Source: Stercorarius parasiticus (taxonomy: Eukaryota > Chordata > Aves > Charadriiformes > Stercorariidae). Taken from it: a stretch of DNA of 64,000 nucleotides. The notes under the pieces are model-generated. The model did not search any database. It had not been told where the DNA came from and worked only from the letters and a program-made list of their open reading frames with translations. Location of the stretch: NCBI GenBank assembly GCA_013396915.1, contig VWZL01004631.1:269738-333737 (forward strand). The letters are read 5' to 3'. Within the stretch, counting starts at the first letter, position 1. Each line of letters begins with the position of its first letter. Below are positions 52,247-63,930 of the stretch, one piece after another. The position numbers and the translations under genes are program-made.

Positions 52247-52897
52247 NNNNNNNNNNNNNNNNNNNNNNNNNNNNNNNNNNNNNNNNNNNNNNNNNNNNNN
52301 NNNNNNNNNNNNNNNNNNNNNNNNNNNNNNNNNNNNNNNNNNNNNNNNNNNNNNNNNNNNNNNNNNNNNNNNNNNNNNNNNNNNNNNNNNNNNNNNNNNN
52401 NNNNNNNNNNNNNNNNNNNNNNNNNNNNNNNNNNNNNNNNNNNNNNNNNNNNNNNNNNNNNNNNNNNNNNNNNNNNNNNNNNNNNNNNNNNNNNNNNNNN
52501 NNNNNNNNNNNNNNNNNNNNNNNNNNNNNNNNNNNNNNNNNNNNNNNNNNNNNNNNNNNNNNNNNNNNNNNNNNNNNNNNNNNNNNNNNNNNNNNNNNNN
52601 NNNNNNNNNNNNNNNNNNNNNNNNNNNNNNNNNNNNNNNNNNNNNNNNNNNNNNNNNNNNNNNNNNNNNNNNNNNNNNNNNNNNNNNNNNNNNNNNNNNN
52701 NNNNNNNNNNNNNNNNNNNNNNNNNNNNNNNNNNNNNNNNNNNNNNNNNNNNNNNNNNNNNNNNNNNNNNNNNNNNNNNNNNNNNNNNNNNNNNNNNNNN
52801 NNNNNNNNNNNNNNNNNNNNNNNNNNNNNNNNNNNNNNNNNNNNNNNNNNNNNNNNNNNNNNNNNNNNNNNNNNNNNNNNNNNNNNNNNNNNNNNNN
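52247..52897. other. Assembly gap (651 N)
   Basis: An uninterrupted run of N falls inside the CR1 copy. Apparent reading frames crossing it are artefacts. The flanks belong to the same element in the same orientation, so the missing bases are most simply the rest of its reverse transcriptase. Confidence 0.99.
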
Positions 52898-53104
52898 TTC
52901 TACGTGCCACATAATGGCACTCAGGATGATCTGTTCCATGACCTTCCCAGGCACTGAGGTCAGACTGACAGGCCTGTAGTTCCCCAGATCCTCCTTCTGG
53001 CCCTTCTTGTGGATGGGTGTCACATTTGCTGGCTGCCAGTCTACTGGGACCTCCCCGGTTCGCCAGGACTGCTGGTAAATGATGGAAAGTGGCTTGGTGA
53101 GCAC
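52898..53104 (-). pseudogene. CR1 ORF2 fragment: start of reverse transcriptase, cut by the gap
   Basis: The minus-strand frame reads KPLSIIYQQSWRTGEVPVDW, then ANVTPIHKKGQKEDLGNYRP and VSLTSVPGKVMEQIIL, ending at the N run. This is the conserved fingers region of CR1-clade reverse transcriptase. The catalytic palm blocks (DFSKAFDT-type and FADDT-type motifs) would fall in the gap and cannot be assessed. Confidence 0.9.
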
Positions 53105-53203
53105 TGCTGTCAGCTCCCTCAGTACTCTCAGGTGGATCCCATCTGGCCAGAGACTTGTGTGTGTCTCAGTGGTGCAGCAGGTCCCTCACTATTTCCCCCT
53201 GGA

Positions 53204-53503
53204 TTATGAGGCTTCATTCTGCTCCCCGTCCCTGTCTTCCACCTCAGGGGGCTGGGTACTCAGGGAACGACTGGTCCTACTACTAAAGACTGAGGCAAAG
53301 AAGGCATTAAGCACCTCAGCATTTTCCTCATCCTTTGTGACCATGTTACCACCTCTGTCTAATAAAGGAGGGATATTCTCCTTATTCCTCCTTTTATTAT
53401 TAATGTATTTATAGAAACTTTTTTTATTGTCCTTGTCATCCGAAGCCAGGTTAAGTTCTAGTTGGGCTTTGGGCCTTCTAATTTTCTCCCTACATAGCCT
53501 CAC
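53204..53503 (-). pseudogene. CR1 ORF2 fragment: linker between endonuclease and RT
   Basis: This is an open stretch of 99 codons inside the CR1 copy, including REKIRRPKAQLELNLASDDK, FYKYINNKRRNKENIPPLLD and LNAFFASVFSS. These motifs are standard for the region just before the RT fingers in CR1 ORF2. It is followed (lower coordinates) by the RT start in a different frame, so at least one frameshift separates them. Upstream, the KEVLKVQE...VPLCQK block is in yet another frame. It is a fossil LINE coding fragment, not a host gene. Confidence 0.85.
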
Positions 53504-56489
53504 ATTTTTGTAGTCTTCCTGACTGGCCTGCCCCTTCTTCCAAAGGCCATAAACTTTCCTTTCTTCCCTGAGTTGCGACCATATCTCTCTGTTCAGCCAG
53601 GCCAGTCTTCTTCCCCGAAGGCTCGTTTTTTTGGCACAGGGGGACAGCCCGCTCCTGCACCTTTAAGACTTCCTTAATACTAATGTAGAATACTAACGGG
53701 CCTGAAACACAAAAATATGGCACAGAGGTACAGAAAATCAAAAGGAGTTATAAACCAGGGCTGAGCTGCCTGCTAATTACCTGCCCACTGGGTCATGGAG
53801 CCTCCTCTACATGGTGCCGTCTGCTCAGGAATTCTATTTTGCACAGCTGAAGAATCCCTTACCTGCCTTTTAAAATCTTTCCAACTTACTTTAAAAAGAT
53901 AAAAGAATACTTCTCCTTGGTTGCTGTAGGCACCTGAAACAATATTTACTCACCTCCTACTGATCTCAGTTGAGGAATATGGCATTGGAACAGAAATGCC
54001 TTTCAATTAGGGTCCCAAGCTACTGGTTACACGTCTTCACAAGGGACTGATACAGTTTATTCCTACGTAATCGCTTACTTATACTTTGAAATTTCATCCT
54101 CATATAGTAAGAAAAGCATCTGAATTTAATCAATAGAATTACCAGATACTCAAAAGTTATTCAGCCTGATATATTCTGATTATACAAATGATATTCAATA
54201 ATAAACTGTAAAGCAGACTTTAATTAAATAGTCAGCAATGAATTGAAGCATAGAAAATTTCTAATTCTACCCAGTTCTTTGGCTCAGGCTTAACTTTCCA
54301 AAGGGGTATTATAAATTAAACCGATAGCTGGAGTTAATGGCTTATTTCTTATCAATTTAATCTCAATATATTTGATCTCAAATGTTCTATAAACATATAA
54401 AACATTCCTCATATATACATAAAATTATATGTGCAAGGTCAGGATATTTTAATGAAGTCTTAATTTTTATCTATTATATAAAACCAAAACCATCTCCCAG
54501 TGAATACTGAATTTGCAGCAAGGATCAGATCACAGTCCATGAAATCCAAAATGTTCATTCTAGCAGAGAGGGTAAGGTCCAAGGAACAATGATGAAGCAT
54601 GCATGTTTAGGCTGACTAACATTTAACACCTTTTTTTTTTTCATCATGATATTAAACATGAGATTTTGTGGCTGGGCTGATAAATTTCCATGTGAAGTCA
54701 TGCAGAAGATAGTGGTCCAAGCAGGTGTGAACCTAAATGCAACCTAACTTCATGCATCTTCACTTTCAAGGCTCATATTATTGGTCACAACCAAGAAAAG
54801 AGCTAAATTCTACTAAAAGCTAAAAATTACCTGGCGCTTGTATTATAAAACAGCTGTAGAAGCTCAAGTTTTCTTCAGAAAACCAAAAAGCTCAAACTTC
54901 TGTTATTGCTTATGTTCAAACTTGCCACCACTGTGGTGAAGCTGAGCATTCTGGCACCTAACTCTTGCCCAAATTCATAAACTGGGCCACATCCTTAGGG
55001 CTCCTCAGGTGTTTAACCTAGTATGTTTGCTCCTGATAATATCCAGTACACTCCCAGCACTGAATACAGAATAAAGCAGAGCAGCCACTGGTATTTCCAT
55101 TCAAAAAAATACAACAAAGTAACATAGTGCTGCTGATGTTGTCCATTGAAACTCCAAAATAAGTCTCCCCCTCCCACAGGAACTTTTCCGCATGAAATCG
55201 CTCTGAAGAGTTGCTAGCATTTTATGAAACTCCTAAGCCTCACTATTTTATTCTGACTCTAAAGTCCTGGAACTAAAATAGAGATCTATGCTAAAAAAGC
55301 CAAGTGTCTAGATAAGAATAATCTAGCATTTGCAACACAACAATTTTGTGATGGGTCCCTCATAAAACACAAAGGCAAATAACACACAGACAGTTTTTTT
55401 CTTCTTAAAAGTAGAATTTCACTCAAAAATGCTAATTCCAGCTCTTCTAGCACATGACAGATTTTTTACTCAAAGAATTTCCCTAAGGTTATCACAACAT
55501 TCACCTCTCTTAAAAACCTCGTAAAAATAACATTTTTATCCACATTTCTACATCCACACAGGATGTAGAACGACAGGATTTCTCTCCAGAGATCTCTTAC
55601 TCAACAGCTCTGGCTTGAAAAAGCAGCCTGGGAGTCTGAAAAGTTTGGATGTCAGTTCTGCACATACATCAAATCAATTACACCAGTGATTTTACCCAAA
55701 CAAAGCATGCAGTGTTTTAAAACAATCAATGGTTAGTCAATGTAAATAGATTATCTCTACAATAATATTTATAATACATGAGAGTGTTATTTCCTAGCCA
55801 AGTAGGAAATAAACCAAAATCAGCTAAACCCAGCTTTGACTACTCAGGAAAACGAAGAAAACCAATGTATGAAAATTATCAGTAGCAAGGAATTAGGTTT
55901 GTTTTGATTTTCTACTGTAGCCTTTAGTTTAAAAGAGGATCTTTTTAATCAGTTCTGTTATTAGCAGGTTTGTTCAAATTGATTTTTAAACTCAAGCCTT
56001 GACATTAATCACAAACATGTTAGGTAATTGCTTAAAGCCAATAATTGAATTAAGCACCTGTCTAGCAGCATTAGCAACAAGATCTAAAACAAAAGCGTGA
56101 AAGAAAAGCCAGTACATTAAATGAAGATCATCATTAGGATAAAAGTACAGACACAGGATTTACTTTTTAATCTTTTAATAAATACAAATTTAGATGATCT
56201 TTTTCTGACATAAGGAGAAAAGTAATGAGCCATTAACTCAATTTCTGCTCCTTCCAATCTTACTTTGAGTAGAAAACCAAATTTGAATTATTTTTCATCA
56301 GACCACCCATGCTACAAGTTCCCTGTACTGCTATGCTTTTTTGCCATGTGAAGTTGTAGTGAGAAGGAGATGAAAGTAATTTCTAGATTTTTACTTTATT
56401 TCAGGTGTTTGAATATGAAAGTGTCCAAAAGGCCTTAATATATCTTCAGAACATCTTCATGAGATGGCACAGTAAATTTACCGTGTTTC

Positions 56490-56600
56490 TCACTGAGAAT
56501 ACCAAATTAGAGAGGTTAGGCACCTTGCCACTCTCACGGAGTAAACCTGCAGTAGAGTTTTCCAGCTTTTCTGCACGCTATTCCAATGATCTGGTCTACA
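56490..56600 (+). mobile_element. Possible MIR-like ancient SINE remnant
   Basis: The segment GAGAGGTTAGGCACCTTGCC followed by CACTCTCACGGAGTAAACCT and GCAGTAGAG resembles the MIR core (GAGAGGTTAAGTAACTTGCC ... GGTCACACAGTAAGT ... GGCAGAG). Similarity fades after that. The match is short and made by eye, so it could be chance or a related CORE-SINE. Confidence 0.4.
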
Positions 56601-57529
56601 AGACTAATTCAATTCTTAAACCAAAAGACCACAGATGTCAACAAACACTCTAGAGACCTTTTTCTTCCTATGTCACTTTAAAAAGTGAATTTCAATATTA
56701 CTGTTTAGTTAGTAACCAAGCCATTAATTCAAGTTGCTCAATTTTAAGAACTTTCAGGCTAGGAGAACTGATTTCCTTTCCCTATCTTAACAGTTAGATT
56801 ACATTTCTGACACTAGATAGACCAAACTCATTTGCAAGCAATAAACAAAAGCAACTTCAGGCAAGAAACTATTGCCTATGGGGGAAAAAGTCAATCTCAG
56901 CTGTCATCAACACCTTTGCTCAGTTACTCCACATCTACAAAACTTTACTTTTACGCTTCATCCAGATGGAGGACATGTCATAGTTCCTTAACATATATTG
57001 CTTTCTTCTGTCAGTGAGGATCACTAACTAATGCTTGGTTAACATATATGGTCTTCTCAGATCAGCAATCCACACTTCCATTGCCCCCTTGACCCCAAAC
57101 AACTAAGTATCTCTATGGCTCACTTGCTCAAAGAGAGAAAAAAAGATCTACAGCTCTACAGACAATCAGACAGATTAAATCAAGTAGATGCATGGGTCCT
57201 ACAAGAAAACAAACAGTCCAGGTGTGTAAATATTTAATTCAATTCCTAAAGTAAAAGACCTAGTCCACAACTGAAAGCCTGTAGCAGCCTGTGATAGTTT
57301 ACAGCAGTAATTCAAAACTTAAATCACTTAAACACAAGATTAACAAAGGATATGCTCCTCTTGGGTATTTTATATCGTCAAATAAGAACTATTTCAAAAA
57401 CGTTATTTCATTTTCTAATGTATTATTGTTAAGTATTTTTAGGTCATCATGTGTGTTAAATGTTACCACTAATGATCCTGTTATTTTCCCTAGGAATTTG
57501 CTGTTAACATATGAAAAGCCAAAACGTAC

Positions 57530-57588
57530 CAGTTCCCTTGCTTCTTCGAGCTGTTTCTCAACATTTGCAACCATCTGCTTCTTCTCAT
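57530..57588 (-). CDS. VTI1A: VTI1A coding exon 2 (59 bp)
   Basis: Read on the minus strand, an acceptor ending CTATTTCAG precedes AT GAG AAG AAG CAG, and the exon closes ...GAA CTG before the donor GTACGT. The first two bases complete an Asp codon begun in the previous exon (phase 1). The exon then encodes 19 residues beginning EKKQMVANVEKQ and ending LEEAREL, matching Vti1a residues 33-51 of the mammalian protein. This segment is the start of helix Hb of the N-terminal regulatory bundle. The exon ends in phase 0, so the following exons are all frame-symmetric, whereas skipping this 59-bp exon would shift the frame. The reading frame stays open past the donor for several residues (VRFGFSY...), but that is intron. 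Identification rests on an essentially complete match to the known peptide. Confidence 0.95.
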
Positions 57589-60500
57589 CTGAAATAGAAT
57601 TGTGAAAATACCAATATAATTGTGCTCTTGCCATGAAAGAAAAATATACGATTTCAAATGTTTCTATGTATCAGTTAAAACCGACTCAAGGGATTTAATC
57701 TGTGACATCATCACGCACTGCGATACCCACGTTAGTAATTAAAAAAAAAAAGGTGGGGGCAGAGTTTCGAGAATCCTTGAGTCTTCCGCTTTGTTATGCA
57801 GCATTTGCTAGTTAGGAAAGCAGTTACAGCTGCTCCAGGTGTAGGAGTTATATCTCAGCAGGCACTTGCTGAGTGTGTACAAATGCATAGGAAGGCATAT
57901 ATTTAAGCCAAATGGAAAAAAAAATGGTTTAAGAACAAAGGTTTATCCTATTTATGTGCAAAATATGAGATGCACAAAACCAAGCATCCCATTTATAATG
58001 AATCCAGGTACTGAAGAAAAATGAGGTTTCTATTCCCCTGTTCCTACGCTGGGTCTAGAACCCCATTTCTTTTGCTTCAACAGAAAGAAAATGAAATGCC
58101 ATGGGAATTACAAGAAAACCACTGTCTTCTAGTAGCAGTAAAAATGTAAATTAGTAATAAAAGATGAAAATTAAAAAAAAATATAAGCTTTATGTAGCAA
58201 TCATCCTCTGCCAGGTTCCCCAACAAATCTACATCCCAGCTATGCAGCGCACATCTGACTTTCAACCTGCCTCTAACCATCCATTCTCAGGCAGAGAATC
58301 CAGTACAAACCAAGAATGAGATGCAGTGTCACATCTGCCAAATATTCCAATTGCTTGACTATTTGGTTTGTTATATTATGAAAGGGGACTTTATGAGTAA
58401 TATTCAGTCACTAGATAATAAAAAGTCCCTGCATCGCTTAATTACTGCAGGCATTTGGGAGCTGCTATACTGCCATTTGTATCACCTCGTGCCCCTCTCG
58501 TGGTCACATCTTCCATCCTTCTGACTGTAAATCCACACATTGTCTCAGTGAAGTCAACAACGAAACTCTGAACATACAACCCTTTACACTATTGTTTCTT
58601 GGAAATCAAGAGCATCATGAGATATCTGTGCTGGTGGTTTGCCTGATGAAGCAGATAAAAAGTAAATTGCACAAAAGTATCTCCACTCATTGCTCCCCAG
58701 AGATCTTGATGGATAAGTCTACATTGGCACAATAGATTTTATTGTGTAACTTTGGACTTCATGGTTGTCTTTTTTAGCCTGAATCCCTTTACTTCTCTTC
58801 CATGTGACCTCTTTGTATCCTAGAAATGAAACATTAAAGACTGAAAGGGACTAATCTGATGATTTCCTTTGATTCCTGTGTGCCACAAGCCACTGAATTC
58901 TAAGAGGGGCCCTCTTTAATAAATGTATACAATTTAGCTTCTCACAGGCTGAAATGCTTTATTTTTAAGCAAACTTAGTGTCATAGGCAGGAATCGGGGG
59001 ATGATGAGGTACCAACCAAAACGTGCCCTTAAAACAACCTTTGTTAAAAGTAACAGAACCACTTCTGAAAGGACTATATTGCTACAGAGCTTTTGGGGAA
59101 GTATCCCCAGCATAAGCAAATCATACTTCAGCTGAGCCCTTCCACTGCTGTTCCATAGTACCCTGCATTACATTTGCATGAACCTATCTTCTCATTTACC
59201 TAAAATACTCATCTAAAGACACATGAACATCATGATCTGTCCTTCTCCAGTTACATGTTGCAGCTCTGCCTGCAGAGAGGATCAGGTTCAGTATCATCTT
59301 TCTACCTTTAAGATAATGCAGAGATCTTTGCAAATAACCAGCTACGCAAGGACTAGAAAAGCTGCCTTCTGAGGATACAACAGTATGGCTGGCAAAACAT
59401 AGCTAGAATAAAATCTTGAAGAACACTGAAGCCCTCCGAGTAAAGGGAACTCTGCCAGCGACACAAGTGAGAAGATAGAGCTCACCCCTAAATCCTCCCA
59501 GAGTTTCCTTTCTTATCCTTGAATGGGACCCAGAATTTCATCAAGCAATCCTCTCTACAAAGCTAAAGCCATGAAAACCAGCATCTTTCTTGTAAATCTG
59601 GAATTCACACTGCCATGTCTGATGTATTCAACGTAGAAAAGATGTAGAAAATACTCATTTCTGTGCAGCACTTTTAGCCTTTTTTAGCAATGCCTTTCTT
59701 CAATTCCCCACCAGGTTCTCATGATGGCACTCAAGCCAGAAAATGCAATGGTTAGTGATTTATCTTCCTAACATTAACTAAACCCAAAAGAAAAGAGAAT
59801 CTGACGCTTGTTTGCCCACACATTTCAATTCTCCTGCCGAGCACCCCAAAGAACATCTCTGTTCTTTCCCTCATTTGTAAGTGGGCAAGATGATGATGGA
59901 TGAACGGAAAAACAATGTATGATATAAACCACACAATACCAGTTTATTGAAGCTGAAAAAATTTAAAAATATAGCAGCAGAAAATAAATGTACTATCGCA
60001 ATTTCAGTATTTCCCCGAGTTTTACTGGATTACAATTTCCATACACATTAAGCAACGTGAAATGTAAGGGTATAAAGTTGGGGGCTTGGGGAAGATATTT
60101 CATGGTCTACAAATTCTGTGTGTACTTGTGATTACAAGAACTACCTAGGACTCCATTGACCAGTAAGATCTTACCTATGCACAGAGATATTAAGGTATGG
60201 ACCTTTGGTAGGGAAAAACTCAGTAATACTCAAGGAGGTCTGGCTGGAACTGCTCCCATAAAATTGAGGAGGCATTCAAATGATCTTCAATGGTTTAGTT
60301 AAGTAAACTTTAACCAAACTCCGGAGTTGCATTGTAACATTGTCCCAGATTTATAATAATCACCCAGATGGTGACCAGAGCAACTGCTGAGAGCGAGGCC
60401 TACTGACAACAGGCCTTTGCTGTTCCTTCAAATACAGATGTGTGAGCAAGCACATGGAAACATCCCAGCACTGCAGTTTTGGAGCAATGTCTTCATGAAT

Positions 60501-63500
60501 TTCCAGGAAAGCAGCTGAACTTCTGGCAACCGCATGTAGTCCCAGAGCAAGAAGGGGTGGCAGGATCCAGCAGGGTCACTTTGGTAAGGAAAAGCAATCT
60601 TATCAAAGTGTAAGTATCACCCACTTTGTTTCGTTTTCCTCTCTTCCTCTAGCTGCATCCATGTAAAATTCTGGTGGGAGTATGCTGCCTGGAGTCACTT
60701 ACCTGCAGGACTGCCAATACCTCTAGGCTGGTATCAGCAACAGAAACATGAAATGCTGCAACACTGCCAACAAAGTACTTGCTGGAATGGTTTTCAAACC
60801 ATTCACTTTCAGTTTTACTGCCACAGTTAAGCTAAGGAAACAACTTATTTCACTGTCAGAATCCCCATAGAAAGGAGGACACAATATCCACAGGATGACT
60901 TGCTCATGGACTGCAGATGAGGTCAGAGGGAGTTAGAGAAGCTTGCTACTAAACTAGTAGATGGGGACAAACAAGTCATGATCCAATTAAAGATCCTCGT
61001 ATTACTAACTGTATTACTCCACTATGTCTCAGCCACAATCTGCCTACTTGATCATTTCCCTAAATATACTTCCATTATATGAAAGAATGAAAAGGGTTTT
61101 TTATAACTTTTTTCTTAATGCAGAATTGATAATATCCTTTAAAGAAAATAAATAAAAAACAATGCTTCATCAATATATCTAAATTCAGAGTAGAATTTTT
61201 GTCTCCACATTGCCAGAATGTCCTAAAGAAAATATTGCATTTCGGGTGTAAAATTTAACTGGTCAATTTGACAAAATATGGATAAAAACTGGAAGCAAAA
61301 GTGTTTTTTTTCCTCCAGGTAAGGATTTCAAACAAAGAAATACACTGTGTGTTTGTACACAAGCTTTTACTACATTTTCCTCTGTTCTTTCAGCTTTGCC
61401 CTTGCATTAGTCACTATTTTGTCCTCCAAAATACAGCAGTTACAGAAAGGCAGAAATCTGCCTACAAGCATAGAAAGGTAACACAGCACTGGTTTGATCT
61501 CACATTAAAAAAATCCGGACCAAGACTGATCAGTCTCACTGCATGTGGAATTGCTTCTTTTTATTAGTACATACTGAGGAAAAGATTGAGTAACAAAGTG
61601 CTTCAGTTCATAGATCACTTGCAGATTTTGCTACACTGGCTAGGGTAGTTTACACGTTCACCACTTTGCCAGAAGTTCCTGTCCAACAGCAGAGACAAAT
61701 AGAAGAATACATGAGTTTCTCTCTGGGTTATGAAACTGGGTTCAAGAGGCACACCATAATGAGACAGACCTGAAATTCAGACAGTAAACTCCAGTGCAGG
61801 GGTACAACAGAAAATTAAGGGTGGGACTTTCTTCAGCTAAATCTGTTAGAGACTGAAATACAGTGCTTTGACTGCCCAGCAGAAAATGCAGGGCATTTCT
61901 GAGTAGCAGAAGAATAACAGCATTCAACTCTAAAAACACCACGATCCAGGGGCTCCTGTGCTGTAAAAAGGCTAAGAACCACCATTTGTGCTGATAAAAC
62001 AACTCTCTCTCAGATCAAGCAATCAAAATTTATATAAATATTTGGTCAAATCACAAGACAGATGTTTCTCTGAAACACTGAGGAACATCAATAAAACACA
62101 TCAGCCAATAATCTTCATGCTTCAAAGACCTGCAGCAGCACCATAGAAATTCTATTTAAAAGCCATTTCTCAATTTAGAACACTTTCTTTAATTCTCCAG
62201 ATGATGTATGCTTCAACAGAAGACATTTCTTCCCAAGACAGTCTATTGTCCCTGCAGTTTATTGTTTCTGTGTTTTCAGAGTGCCTTTGTAACATTTCTT
62301 GCTGAACTATTTATGCATTTGTGACAACAGGATTGTTTGTAGAGCCATTATCCCCCTAGAATACAAGATAGCATCAAGTCCTGACAACACCAAATGCAGG
62401 AATGTTGCAAAAACAATTAACCAGTATTTCTCCAGTTCAACTGAACGCGAAGCTTACAGCAGGTCCATCTTGGGCAGCAGAAGGAAATAAACCAGTCACT
62501 AGACTTCAGGAGATCTCTCTCTGTATTATGCAGAAGTAGCACAAGTCCTTACACCTTTCATCCTGCTTCTTCCAGCGTGGAGGAAGAAGGCCATCAGCAA
62601 TCTCTCTCAAATCACTGCTGCTGAAAACTGCCACCTCACGTGCATCTCCTCACGTCCCCCTCCCACCTCATAATCCTCTTTTTGAGGCTCTCCCAGTCAT
62701 CTCCACAAGAACTAACTGGAACTTCTGGTGATGAAGAAGCAAAGATCTTGCAAATATTCCTATTAAGAAACAAGGGAAAAATGTGTATTTAAAATATTTC
62801 TGATTAAAATGCTCAGCATAGTCAGAGATTTTTTTTTCCAGGTGGTCAAATATCTCTATTAGCTAATACTGCAATTTGGTTTTAAGTCATACATGATTTT
62901 TTTCTGATGAAAGACAGAATAGTCCTGAAAACTGAAGCAATGAACTCACTTATAAACGTACAGTGCAAGAAGTAGCTATAATGCAAGCCAGTCCGAACCA
63001 TGTATGACTAGCCTCAAGTCCTAACATGGAAAAGCCACCTTTAAAAAAAAAAAAAAATTAACCATTGTCTTATATCTTGAGGCCATTTAGCCCAGTACCA
63101 CACTACTGCTCCCACAGCGAACATGTGTTCTTTCTCCTCTGAGAGGACAGCAAATTCTAAAAAAAACCCCTTCTAATGGCCACATGAAAGAATCATGATT
63201 TCAAAGCTTTTTGCTTCTAGTCTATGTCACTGTTTAAGGCAATACTCTTTAAACACCTCGTATTTAAGCTCCAAAGTCTCCCTAGGTGAATAAAGGAGAC
63301 TGATTCAAGGAGAGGATTATAGAAATCCACTCCTAATAAGCGGAATACTCTTCCTACTACTGAACATACACTTGTGACTTCCCAAATCTATACAATTAGG
63401 AAATTAAATATTCTTTTTCCACAAGCTCACTGTGTAGCACTACTGATTTTCAGAAAAAAAGCCTCCAGTGTATTTATGATGTCTTCCTCTTCCTCCAAGA

Positions 63501-63579
63501 GGTCCTTAAATTTACTCTGCTGAAGAGTGAACAATACTTTGTGAGGCAGTGGGAAATACTGCCTTGATAAGGTACTTTA

Positions 63580-63930
63580 CATTAGGGAAGAATTCACTGC
63601 ATCCCCTCGGCAAATTGTTCCAGAGACCATTTACAGGTTAAATATAATTTCTGAGCAAACTAAATTACACCAGTTCTAAATTTCAATCACAGGAACTCTT
63701 TGCATCTCCCCTTCTTCATTTTGTTAAGTCTCCATTACTTATGAGGTACTACCTCATAAGTACCTGCAGACTGTGACTGAATTATCTCCCCATGTCCTTT
63801 CTGTTAAGCTCAACAGCGAGCTGTTTCACTGTTGGTACAGGCATTTGTTAAGCCAATGAAAAGGCATAGTTTCTTTTCCTTTAATAATGCTTGTGATCGG
63901 TTGGTTACCCCAACTTACCAGAAGACTTTC
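63580..63930 (-). mobile_element. Ancient CR1-type LINE 3' region, decayed
   Basis: On the plus strand the order of blocks is GGCAAATTGTTCCA (about 63610), AAGTACCTGCAGACTGTGAC (about 63759), CTGTTAAGCTCAACAG (about 63801) and CCTTTAATAATGCTTGTGAT (about 63879). These match in order the reverse complement of the 3' coding end of turtle-type CR1s (TGGAACAATTTACC, GATTACAGTCTATAAGTACC, TTTAGCTTAACAAAGAGAAG, CAAGAATGATTAAAGG). Divergence is high and stops are frequent. The limits are approximate and the element may continue past 64000. Confidence 0.7.
63736..63762. repeat. Near-perfect short palindrome inside the ancient CR1
   Basis: Two 13-base arms (TACTTATGAGGTA and its complement) flank a single central C. 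The right arm overlaps the ATAAGTACCTGC block of the CR1 match, so the left arm is the likely secondary copy. Confidence 0.95.

Larger units (their letters stand above)
52105..53685 (-). mobile_element. CR1 LINE, 5'-truncated, interrupted by an assembly gap
   Basis: The element lies on the minus strand. It begins (high coordinate) near a KEVLKVQERAVPLCQK-type segment of the linker between endonuclease and reverse transcriptase. It continues with AQLELNLASDDKDNKKSFYK and LNAFFASVFSS, then the start of the RT domain with VDWQPANVTPIHKKG and NYRPVSLTSVPGK. Frame changes are needed between these blocks, so the ORF2 is inactive. After the N run, 52105-52246 is the C-terminal/3' UTR end (LEVF-type end, CAGTGTTAGGTTGATGGTAG) finishing near CTAGACAATTCTATG. 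The endonuclease part is absent (5' truncation). Similarity to consensus is much higher than for the two ancient copies, so it is younger. The exact subfamily was not determined. Confidence 0.93.
51429..57529 (-). other. VTI1A: VTI1A intron 2 (6.1 kb)
   Basis: This intron lies between exons 2 and 3, with a GTACGT donor and a TTGATAG acceptor. It contains a 20-bp AT-centred palindrome (51822-51841), the gap-containing CR1 (52105-53685) and a possible MIR-like remnant (56490-56600). The stretch 53690-56480 is AT-rich with nothing I can identify. Confidence 0.85.
2818..57588 (-). other. VTI1A: VTI1A gene body, internal part (exons 2-5 of the coding series)
   Basis: This entry ties the four exons together. 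Read on the minus strand they give, in order and in frame, the middle of Vti1a: end of helix Ha/linker through Hb and Hc of the N-terminal three-helix domain, the linker to the SNARE motif, and the 7-residue beta insert. From family knowledge, Vti1a is a tail-anchored Qb-SNARE that pairs with syntaxin 16, syntaxin 6 and VAMP4 in endosome-to-TGN fusion. In neurons it is also found on synaptic vesicles. The mammalian protein is about 217 residues without the insert, and these exons cover roughly residues 32-114 plus the insert. The first exon (MSSDFEGYEQ in mammals) and the exons for the rest of the SNARE motif and the anchor were looked for and are not in the window, so the gene is partial at both ends. 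Exon numbers assume one coding exon upstream, as in mammals. Confidence 0.96.

Noticed and set aside
52190..53104. Frames of 230-290 codons crossing the N run on both strands
   Set aside because: Their length comes from unknown bases read as open. Only the 52898-53104 minus part is real LINE coding sequence.
57389..57634. 81-codon minus-strand frame starting MARAQLYWYF
   Set aside because: Only the EKKQM...REL part is VTI1A exon 2. The residues before and after are intron translation beyond the acceptor and donor.
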